Source of the DNA: an uncultured Collinsella sp.
Lineage (GTDB): Bacteria; Actinomycetota; Coriobacteriia; Coriobacteriales; Coriobacteriaceae
Direction of reading: 5' to 3'
Assembly (NCBI GenBank): GCA_959020035.1
Contig: CAUEQX010000130.1
Location: 1-5,082, forward strand
DNA: 5,082 nt
Shown: piece after piece, positions 1 to 5,082 of the stretch
How the letters are laid out: every line of letters begins with the position of its first letter
How positions within the stretch are numbered: position 1 is the first letter of the stretch
Position numbers and translations under genes: made by a program
The notes under the pieces: generated by a model
The model's input: only the letters and a program-made list of their open reading frames with translations
Told to the model about the DNA's origin: nothing
The model's database searches: none

Positions 1-1473
1 CCTCTCAATCTCCGGATGCATAAAGAAGTACAGGTCCAGATACTTGTCGGCCGAGCGTGTCCAGCTAAAGTCCTGGCTCATGGCCTGCGTGACCAGCTGG
101 TTCCATGCCTCGCGGTTATCCCAGAACAGGCGTGCCGCGCGGAACACGGCGTCGCCCATCTCGTCGCCGTTAAAGTTGCTAAACGAGAAGCCCGTGCCCT
201 CGCCGGTAAACTCGTTATACGGGATCACCGTGTCCTTCAGGCCACCGGTTTCGCGCACGATAGGCAGGGTGCCGTAGCGCATGGCGATGATCTGCGACAG
301 GCCGCAGGGTTCAAACTTCGAAGGCATCAGGAACATATCGGCGGCGGCGTACATACGCTGCGACAGCGCAGGATCGAACTCGATGCGTGCGGCCATGGTG
401 CCGGGGTACTTGTCCTGGAAGTAGCGCAGGCCGTCCTCGTAGTCGCGGTCGCCGGTGCCCAGCACCGCCACCTGCACGCCGCCGGACAGGATGCGGTCGA
501 GTGCGTACATGACCAGGTCCATGCCCTTCTGGCGCGTCAGGCGCGTGACCATCACCATGAGCGGACGATCGTCGCGAACCTCGAGCCCCAGCTCTTCCTG
601 CAGCTTGGCCTTGCACACCGCCTTGCCGGAACGGTCCTCAACCGTGTAGTTTGCGGCAATGCGCTTGTCGGTCGCCGGGTCAAAGCCCGCCACGTCAATG
701 CCGTTCAAAATGCCCTGCAACGCATAGGAGCGCTCGCGCAGCACGCCGTCCAGGCCCTCGCCAAACTCGGGCGTCTGGATCTCGTTGGCATAGGTGGGGC
801 TCACCGTGGTAATAGCGTCGGCATAGCGCAGTGCGCCCAGCATGTAGTTGATGCTGCAGGCGTCGCAACGCAGCTGCGAGGCGGCCGCCGGAATGTGCGC
901 CACGCCCAGGATGTCCTCCATCACGGTGTCGCTAAACTGGCCCTGGAACGCCACGTTGTGGATCGAGAACACGGTCTTGACGCGGTCGTACAGCGGCAGG
1001 CCCTGGTAGAACTCGCGCAGGAACACGGGCGCCAGTGCCGTCTGCCAGTCGTTGCAGTGCAGGATGTCGCACTCAAAACCGGCCGGCAGGTGCTGCAGGC
1101 TCTCTGTGATGGCCTTAGAGAAGAACGCAAAGCGCTCGCCGTCGTCAAAGAAGCCGTACGGATAGTCGCGCGCAAAGTAGCGTTCGTTGTCGATGAACAT
1201 ATACGTGACGCCGTCGTGCTCGAGCTTCTCGAGTCCGCAGTACTCATTGCGCCAGCCCAGGCTCACGTAAAAGTCCGAGAAGTGCTCCATCTGCGCCTTG
1301 TACTCGTCCTTGATGGTGGCGTACTTGGGCACCATCACGATGACTTCGGCGCCGGCGCGCACGAGCGCCGCAGGCAGCGACCCCGCCACGTCACCCAGGC
1401 CACCGGTCTTAACAAACGGTGCGCACTCGGCCGAGGCAAACACGATCTGCATCTTTTTGCTGGAATCAGCCAT
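1..1473 (-). CDS. glgA: Glycogen synthase, ADP-glucose type (GT5 family); 3' end cut off by the window edge
   Basis: Transfers glucose from ADP-glucose to the non-reducing end of alpha-1,4-glucan in the cytoplasm. My translation of the minus strand gives 491 uninterrupted codons with no stop, so the gene runs past base 1. E. coli GlgA has 477 residues, so only a short tail should be missing. Seen in order: the N-terminal ADP-glucose loop K-T-G-G-L-G-D-V at residues 22-29, a C-N-D-W-Q-T-A segment, S-I-H-N-V-A-F-Q-G-Q-F, then the C-terminal Rossmann-domain motif V-T-R-L-T-R-Q-K-G with R311 and K316, spaced like the conserved Arg/Lys pair of the family, and E-P-C-G-L-S-Q with E388. These are the GT5 signatures and none is broken. 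The start at 1473 is chosen because GGGAG lies 5 nt upstream; an in-frame ATG 12 nt earlier (1485) has no Shine-Dalgarno sequence. It lies 90 nt behind glgD, with a strong hairpin in between. Confidence 0.96.
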   Translation of the reverse strand, partial: MADSSKKMQIVFASAECAPFVKTGGLGDVAGSLPAALVRAGAEVIVMVPKYATIKDEYKAQMEHFSDFYVSLGWRNEYCGLEKLEHDGVTYMFIDNERYFARDYPYGFFDDGERFAFFSKAITESLQHLPAGFECDILHCNDWQTALAPVFLREFYQGLPLYDRVKTVFSIHNVAFQGQFSDTVMEDILGVAHIPAAASQLRCDACSINYMLGALRYADAITTVSPTYANEIQTPEFGEGLDGVLRERSYALQGILNGIDVAGFDPATDKRIAANYTVEDRSGKAVCKAKLQEELGLEVRDDRPLMVMVTRLTRQKGMDLVMYALDRILSGGVQVAVLGTGDRDYEDGLRYFQDKYPGTMAARIEFDPALSQRMYAAADMFLMPSKFEPCGLSQIIAMRYGTLPIVRETGGLKDTVIPYNEFTGEGTGFSFSNFNGDEMGDAVFRAARLFWDNREAWNQLVTQAMSQDFSWTRSADKYLDLYFFMHPEIER

Positions 1474-1478
1474 ATTGT

Positions 1479-1483
1479 CTCCC
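1479..1483 (-). promoter_or_regulatory. Shine-Dalgarno site of glgA
   Basis: GGGAG on the minus strand, 5 nt before the ATG at 1473. It decides between two in-frame ATGs: the one at 1485 lies upstream of this site and has no purine-rich site of its own. Confidence 0.75.
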
Positions 1484-1496
1484 ATGTTGCAATTCG

Positions 1497-1532
1497 AGAA
1501 TAGCCGCCTGGCGCGAACCGGGCGGCTATTCT
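1497..1532 (-). terminator. Perfect 12-bp inverted repeat between glgD and glgA (terminator- or attenuator-like hairpin)
   Basis: AGAATAGCCGCC at 1497-1508 is exactly complementary to GGCGGCTATTCT at 1521-1532, with a 12-nt loop that can add two more G-C pairs inside. The stem has a GC-rich core and an A/U-rich base, which is the shape of an intrinsic terminator, but no clean U-run follows on the minus strand. It starts 31 nt after the glgD stop and ends 23 nt before the glgA ATG, so it sits inside the presumed transcript rather than at its end. Partial termination, an mRNA 3'-end stabiliser or a processing site are all possible. Because the repeat is symmetrical, the plus strand could form it too, but no plus-strand gene would use it. 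Confidence 0.6.
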
Positions 1533-1534
1533 AC

Positions 1535-1561
1535 ATGTTACGAGCGATGTTGCGGTGCCAA
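1535..1561 (-). promoter_or_regulatory. Weak candidate sigma-70-type promoter for glgA
   Basis: On the minus strand TTGGCA (1561-1556) resembles a -35 box and TAACAT (1540-1535) a -10 box, with a short 15-nt spacer. Transcription would begin about seven bases further on, inside the upstream arm of the hairpin at 1497-1532, so a transcript from here would carry only part of that stem. The match is modest and the spacer sub-optimal; a chance match is quite possible. Confidence 0.2.
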
Positions 1562-1563
1562 CG

Positions 1564-2691
1564 TTAACGAACGATGGTGGTATCGGAAGTTAACGGAGCC
1601 TTGCCCAGCACCAGGATGTTCTCGGGCGTGCCGCGAAGCTCGGTGTTGACGGGCACCACGTTGTTCTTGTCCAGGATGGCGTTCTCAACGCGGGCACCGC
1701 TCTTGATGATGCAGCTCTGGTTGATGATCGAGTTGGTCACCGAGGCGCCCTCCTCGACCACGACGCCGCGCGACAGGATCGAGTTGCGCACGGTGCCCTT
1801 GATGATACAGCCGGCCGAGATGATCGAGTTGCAGGCGTGGCTGCCGGTCGCGTAGCGCGAAGGCGGTACGTCGTGAGCCTTGGTCAGAATCGGGCGCTCG
1901 GGGTCAAAGAGCTGGTCGGCCACGGTCTGGTCGAGTAGGTCCATGCTGCGGCGATACAGCGACTTCTCGCTAAACACGCCCACGACCTCGCCCTTGTACT
2001 CGTAGCTGCACACGTCGATGTTGCCAAAGTCGCCCTGGAGTGCCTCGAGCAGGTCCAGATAGTCGGCGGCCTGGTAGTGATCGATGATCTCGAGCAGCGT
2101 CTCGCGGTTGACGATGCAGCAATCCATGGAGGCATTGTCGCCGTACACGACGCCGGCGCTCACGCCCGTCAGGCGGCCGTTCTCGTTGATCTGCAGCTTG
2201 GTCTCGTCATCGACGTTGCGCGTGGCCTTGCAGTACACCACGGTCATCTGCGCGCCGGAGTTCTCGTGCGCGTCGATGATAGTGTTGAGGTCCATGTTAA
2301 AGATGATGTTGGTGCCCATCATCACAACGTAGGGCTTGTCCGAGCGCTGGAACAGCGTCTTGTTGGAGATGATGTCGCGCAGCAGGAAGCGCATGCCGCC
2401 CTTGGTGGTGCCATACGCGTTGCCGGGCACCATGAACAGGCCGCCCTTCTTGCGGTCCAGGCCCCAGTCCTTGCCCGAGCCCACGTGGTCGATCAGCGAG
2501 CGGTAGTTGCCCGGCATGACGACGCCGACGGTCTTAATGCCGGCATTCATCATGTTGGACAGCGGGAAGTCGATCAGGCGGTAGCGGCCCAAAAACGGAA
2601 CGGACGCGATGGGGCGGTCCTTGAGCAGCACACTGCCGTAGGTCGAAGAGTAGTTAGCGGTGATATAACCGATGGCCTTGCGACTGATCAT
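1564..2691 (-). CDS. glgD: Glucose-1-phosphate adenylyltransferase regulatory subunit GlgD
   Basis: Non-catalytic or weakly catalytic partner of GlgC; in Firmicutes such pairs form GlgC/GlgD heterotetramers with better activity than GlgC alone. The product has 375 residues: a nucleotidyltransferase-like N-terminal domain (about 1-270) with the family segments R-P-I-A-S-V-P-F and R-Y-R-L-I-D-F-P-L-S-N (36-46) and H-V-G-S-G-K-D-W-G-L-D-R (69-80), then a left-handed beta-helix of hexapeptide repeats (about 285-355). Compared with the neighbouring GlgC it lacks the G-G-x-G-x-R-L loop, has Asn128 where GlgC has the catalytic Asp128, and has no equivalent of G-T-A-D-A, F-T-E-K-P or W-K-D-V-G-T. The ATG at 2691 is chosen because the family starts close to this point. 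In-frame ATG (2724) and TTG (2730) codons further upstream would lengthen the overlap with glgC and add an unconserved tail. Only 4 nt separate it from the glgC stop. Confidence 0.95.
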   Translation of the reverse strand: MISRKAIGYITANYSSTYGSVLLKDRPIASVPFLGRYRLIDFPLSNMMNAGIKTVGVVMPGNYRSLIDHVGSGKDWGLDRKKGGLFMVPGNAYGTTKGGMRFLLRDIISNKTLFQRSDKPYVVMMGTNIIFNMDLNTIIDAHENSGAQMTVVYCKATRNVDDETKLQINENGRLTGVSAGVVYGDNASMDCCIVNRETLLEIIDHYQAADYLDLLEALQGDFGNIDVCSYEYKGEVVGVFSEKSLYRRSMDLLDQTVADQLFDPERPILTKAHDVPPSRYATGSHACNSIISAGCIIKGTVRNSILSRGVVVEEGASVTNSIINQSCIIKSGARVENAILDKNNVVPVNTELRGTPENILVLGKAPLTSDTTIVR

Positions 2692-2695
2692 CGGA

Positions 2696-3844
2696 TCATT
2701 CCCCCTTCCCGATAACGACGTCATTTCCAACGACGGCCGTATCCTTGGTGGTATCGACAGAGCCGAGCTTCACGCCCTCTTCGACCGTGGAGTTCTCGCC
2801 CAAAATAGCGCGGCAGATGTGCGCACCGCTCTTAACGTGCGCACCCGGCAGCAGCACGGAGTCCTCGACCACGGCGCGCTCCTCGATGATGACATCGGTC
2901 GAAAGGATCGAGTGGCGAGCGGTGCCGTAGATCTTGCAGCCGTTGGAGACCAGGCAGTCGTCCAGGCGGCCGTCCGGGCCAATGTAGTGCGGCGGACGCG
3001 TGGTGATGTTGGACATAATGGGGAAGTGCTTGTCGAACAGATCGAACTCGGGGTTGTTGCCCAGCAGGTCCATCGAGGTCTCGTGGAAGCTGGCGATGGT
3101 GCCAACATCCTTCCAAAAGCCGTGGAACTCATAGCTGTACAGGCGCTTGTTCTCGCCGAGCAGCTTGGGGATGATGTCCTTGCCAAAGTCGTGGCTCGAG
3201 CGCTGGTCCAGAGCGTCCTCCTCGAGCGCCTCGATCAGGACGTCGGCCGAGAAGATGTAGATGCCCATGGACGCGAGGTTCGAATCGGGCTTATCGGGCT
3301 TCTCGGTGAACTTGGTGATGCGGCCGTCCTCGGGGTCGGTGGTCAGGATGCCAAAGCGGCTGGCCTCCTCCCACGGCACGGGCATAACGCTCACCGTGAG
3401 GTCGGCATTGTTCTCAATGTGCGTCTTGAGCATCTTGCGGTAGTCCATGCGATACAGGTGATCGCCCGAAAGAATCAGGACGTACTTGGGGTCATTGGCC
3501 TTGATGTAGTCGAGGTTCTGCGTAATGGCGTCGGCCGTGCCCGCATACCAGGCGCCACCGGTCTGCGTCTCGTACGGCGGCAGGATCGACACGCCGCCGT
3601 CGCGGCTGTCCAGATCCCACGCCTCGCCGGATCCCACGTAGGCATGCAGCAGGTAGGGACGATACTGCGTCAGAACACCCACCGTGTCGATGCCCGAGTT
3701 GGAGCAGTTGGAGAGCGAAAAGTCGATAATGCGGAACTTGCCACCAAAGCTAACCGCCGGCTTAGCGATCTTTTGGGTGAGTGCCCCCAATCGGCTGCCC
3801 TGTCCTCCTGCGAGGAGCATCGCGATGCATTCTTTCTTACTCAT
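2696..3844 (-). CDS. glgC: Glucose-1-phosphate adenylyltransferase (ADP-glucose pyrophosphorylase), catalytic subunit
   Basis: Makes ADP-glucose and pyrophosphate from ATP and glucose-1-phosphate, the committed step of bacterial glycogen synthesis, in the cytoplasm. The 382-residue product has the nucleotide loop G-G-Q-G-S-R-L (13-19), K-P-A-V-S-F-G-G-K-F-R-I-I-D-F (28-42), W-Y-A-G-T-A-D-A (99-106), S-G-D-H-L-Y-R-M-D-Y (126-135) with catalytic Asp128 (Asp142 in E. coli), F-T-E-K-P (179-183) with the glucose-1-phosphate lysine Lys182 (Lys195 in E. coli), S-M-G-I-Y-I-F, H-D-F-G-K-D-I-I-P (218-226) and F-W-K-D-V-G-T (243-249). A hexapeptide beta-helix domain fills about 290-380. Lys25 aligns with E. 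coli Lys39, part of the activator site, although the rest of that site cannot be judged by eye. All catalytic motifs are intact, so this is the active partner of GlgD. The start has AAGGAG 6 nt upstream. Confidence 0.98.
   Translation of the reverse strand: MSKKECIAMLLAGGQGSRLGALTQKIAKPAVSFGGKFRIIDFSLSNCSNSGIDTVGVLTQYRPYLLHAYVGSGEAWDLDSRDGGVSILPPYETQTGGAWYAGTADAITQNLDYIKANDPKYVLILSGDHLYRMDYRKMLKTHIENNADLTVSVMPVPWEEASRFGILTTDPEDGRITKFTEKPDKPDSNLASMGIYIFSADVLIEALEEDALDQRSSHDFGKDIIPKLLGENKRLYSYEFHGFWKDVGTIASFHETSMDLLGNNPEFDLFDKHFPIMSNITTRPPHYIGPDGRLDDCLVSNGCKIYGTARHSILSTDVIIEERAVVEDSVLLPGAHVKSGAHICRAILGENSTVEEGVKLGSVDTTKDTAVVGNDVVIGKGE
2700..2707 (-). promoter_or_regulatory. Shine-Dalgarno site of glgD, inside the end of glgC
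   Basis: AAGGGGGA on the minus strand is formed by the last sense codons of glgC (G-K-G-E), with the G-run 9 nt before the glgD ATG at 2691. Ribosomes finishing glgC clear this site, which suggests translational coupling. The spacing is slightly long but acceptable, and it supports the 2691 start over the upstream in-frame alternatives. Confidence 0.55.
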
Positions 3845-3868
3845 CGATTTCTCCTTCTGTCATCGATG
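3842..3868 (-). promoter_or_regulatory. glgC ribosome binding site within a possible start-codon hairpin
   Basis: AGGAG (3851-3855) lies 6 nt before the glgC ATG and is a strong Shine-Dalgarno site. It is flanked by a 7-bp inverted repeat: CATCGAT at 3842-3848, which includes the start codon, and ATCGATG at 3862-3868. In the mRNA these could pair, locking the ATG in the stem and leaving the Shine-Dalgarno site in a 13-nt loop. The stem is short and half A-U, so it would be a modest barrier. The ribosome binding site itself is firm; the regulatory role of the fold is a guess. Confidence 0.4.
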
Positions 3869-3884
3869 TTCCTAAACCCATTAG

Positions 3885-3915
3885 CGACGGGCGCGGCGCA
3901 ACGTCACGCCCGTCG
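3885..3915 (-). terminator. Hairpin in the glgP-glgC spacer, without a U-run
   Basis: CGACGGGCG (3885-3893) and CGCCCGTCG (3907-3915) form a perfect 9-bp, very GC-rich stem around a 13-nt loop, beginning 37 nt after the glgP stop. On the minus strand the sequence after the stem is CTAATGGGTTTAGG, which has no proper U-tract, so a classical intrinsic terminator is doubtful. It may pause polymerase, or protect the 3' end of glgP mRNA, within a continuous operon transcript. I saw no convincing promoter between this hairpin and glgC. Confidence 0.4.
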
Positions 3916-3952
3916 AGTAATGCCGTGCTGGCATAGGGGAGCTCGCGCGCCT

Positions 3953-5082
3953 TTACGCGTGCCAGATCTCGTCGCGGTACTCGCGAATGGTGCGGTCGCT
4001 CGAGAACCAGCCGCTCGAGGCGGTGTTGAGCAGAGCCTTGCGGTTCCAAGCCTCCTGGTCGCCGTAGCTGCCGGTGAGCTTCTCCCACGCATCCACGTAG
4101 CTGCGGAAATCTGCCATGACCAGGTCGGGGTCGTTGTTGTTCATGAGCTCGTTGTAGATGCTCTCGAAGTTGCCCGAAAGACCCGCAAACGTGTTGTCCT
4201 TGAGCTCGTCCATCACGCGGCCCAGGCGCTCGCGGTCGCCGTTGAGGGTATCCCACGCAAAGTAGCTGTTGGATGCCCAGAGCTGCTCGACCTCGGGAGC
4301 GGTCAGGCCAAAGATGACCTCGTTCTCGCGGCCGGCCAGGTCGGCGATCTCGATGTTGGCGCCGTCGAGGGTGCCAAGCGTAATGGCGCCGTTCATCATG
4401 AGCTTCATGTTGGACGTGCCCGAGGCCTCCTTGCCGGCCGTGGAGATCTGCTCCGAGATCTCGGCGGCGGGGTAGATGAGCTGGGCGTTGCTCACGCGGA
4501 AGTTGGGGATAAAGCAGACCTTCATGACCTCGTTCACGCGGGCATCGTTGTTGATGACCTCGGCCACCGAGTTAATGAGGCGGATGGTCTCCTTGGCGAA
4601 GGTGTAGCTCGAGGCGGCCTTGCCGCTAAAGATGAAGGTCGTCGGCGTCACGTGGAAGTTGGGATCGGCGATGCGACGGTTGTAGATGTCCATCACCTTC
4701 ATGATGTTCATGAGCTGGCGCTTGTAGGCGTGGAAGCGCTTAACCTGGACATCGAAGACGGTGTTAGGGTCAATGACCAGACCAGTCTCGGCCTTAACAT
4801 AGGCGGCCAGACGCTCCTTATTGGCGCGCTTGGAGGCACCCACGGCCTTCAGGAACTCGGTGTCGTTCTGGAATTCCTTGAGCTTCTCCAGCTCAAAGGC
4901 GTCCTTGAGCCAGCCGTCGCCAATGGCCTCGGTCACGAGCTTGGCGTAGGTGGGGTTGGCCTCGGCAAAGAAACGACGGTGCGAGATGCCGTTGGTCTTG
5001 TTGTTGAACTTCTCGGGCGTCAGGGCATAAAAGTCCTTGAGCACGATGTTCTTGATGATGTCGGAGTGGATCTTTGCCACGC
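3953..5082 (-). CDS. glgP: Glycogen phosphorylase (GT35 family), C-terminal half; 5' part outside the window
   Basis: Releases glucose-1-phosphate from the non-reducing ends of glycogen using phosphate and a pyridoxal phosphate cofactor. About 375 C-terminal codons are visible, ending I-W-H-A and TAA; the family is about 800 residues long, so roughly the first half is missing. Motifs in fragment numbering: A-K-I-H-S at the left edge, N-K-T-N-G-I-S-H-R-R-F (27-37), V-Q-V-K-R-F-H-A-Y-K-R-Q (111-122), F-S-G-K-A (151-155), S-E-Q-I-S-T-A-G-K-E-A-S-G-T (209-222), and N-M-K with Lys226 as the PLP Schiff-base lysine, followed by T-L-G-T-L-D-G-A-N (234-242) and S-S-D-R-T-I (360-365). The GTG at 5080 is an internal valine: the two bases before it fit the family's conserved Gly-Val. 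This is the first gene visible on the transcript, 108 nt ahead of glgC. Confidence 0.97.
   Translation of the reverse strand, partial: VAKIHSDIIKNIVLKDFYALTPEKFNNKTNGISHRRFFAEANPTYAKLVTEAIGDGWLKDAFELEKLKEFQNDTEFLKAVGASKRANKERLAAYVKAETGLVIDPNTVFDVQVKRFHAYKRQLMNIMKVMDIYNRRIADPNFHVTPTTFIFSGKAASSYTFAKETIRLINSVAEVINNDARVNEVMKVCFIPNFRVSNAQLIYPAAEISEQISTAGKEASGTSNMKLMMNGAITLGTLDGANIEIADLAGRENEVIFGLTAPEVEQLWASNSYFAWDTLNGDRERLGRVMDELKDNTFAGLSGNFESIYNELMNNNDPDLVMADFRSYVDAWEKLTGSYGDQEAWNRKALLNTASSGWFSSDRTIREYRDEIWHA

Noticed and set aside
16..1503. Long plus-strand open frame of 495 codons opposite glgA
   Set aside because: It lies antisense to a full set of glycogen synthase motifs read on the minus strand. 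The translation is rich in His, Ala, Val and Arg with no recognisable domain, as expected for the reverse of a high-GC gene.
2077..2715. Plus-strand open frame of 212 codons opposite glgD
   Set aside because: Antisense shadow of glgD: low-complexity His/Ala/Val-rich protein with no domain I recognise.
2692..2730. Upstream starts (ATG at 2724, TTG at 2730) for glgD
   Set aside because: They would add 11 to 13 residues not typical of GlgD and lie deep inside glgC, while the ATG at 2691 has a ribosome site and fits the family's N-terminus.
3920..3934. Small inverted repeat ATGCC/GGCAT in the glgP-glgC spacer
   Set aside because: A 5-bp stem is expected by chance in a sequence of this composition, and it has no clear relation to a start or stop.
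3837..4256. Minus-strand frame of 139 codons overlapping the glgP end and the glgC start
   Set aside because: Its first part is the shifted frame of the glgP C-terminus and looks Arg/Pro-rich and random. Only its last eight codons, discussed as a mini-ORF, have a plausible start of their own.
5078..5080. GTG as a start codon for a short phosphorylase-like gene
   Set aside because: The reading frame continues upstream to the window edge, and the sequence around it matches the internal Val-Ala-x-Ile-His segment of full-length phosphorylases, so the gene is cut by the window and is not a short form.

Overview
The window is one minus-strand block of glycogen metabolism genes. Read in transcription order (high to low coordinates) it holds the 3' part of glgP (glycogen phosphorylase), glgC (ADP-glucose pyrophosphorylase, catalytic subunit), glgD (its regulatory, catalytically degenerate paralogue) and almost all of glgA (glycogen synthase). 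Both ends of the window cut through genes: glgP lacks roughly its first half, and glgA is open at base 1 with probably only a few codons missing. Coding density is very high. The only non-coding stretches are 108 bp (glgP-glgC), 4 bp (glgC-glgD) and 90 bp (glgD-glgA), so no gene-free region reaches 300 bp.

The DNA is GC-rich, with G or C at most third codon positions, and the start sites that can be judged use Shine-Dalgarno sequences. Paired GlgC plus GlgD is best known from Firmicutes. That pair in a high-GC genome with Firmicutes-like GlgP and GlgD sequences fits a gut coriobacterium (Collinsella or a relative). This is an inference from composition and gene content, not from a marker gene.

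How the genes work together: GlgC/GlgD make ADP-glucose from glucose-1-phosphate and ATP, GlgA adds the glucose to the non-reducing ends of alpha-1,4-glucan, and GlgP releases glucose-1-phosphate again by phosphorolysis. Synthesis and breakdown are therefore encoded together, in the order glgP, glgC, glgD, glgA. No branching enzyme (glgB) or debranching enzyme is in view.

The regulatory detail lies in the spacers. A 9-bp-stem hairpin follows glgP. The glgC start codon can pair with upstream sequence so that its ribosome binding site sits in the loop, and an 8-codon mini-ORF overlaps that start. glgC and glgD are packed tightly enough for translational coupling. A perfect 12-bp-stem hairpin lies between glgD and glgA. 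I found no mobile element, CRISPR, RNA gene or previously undescribed system. The region looks like an ordinary glycogen operon, and the hairpins and coupling points are its only non-routine aspects.
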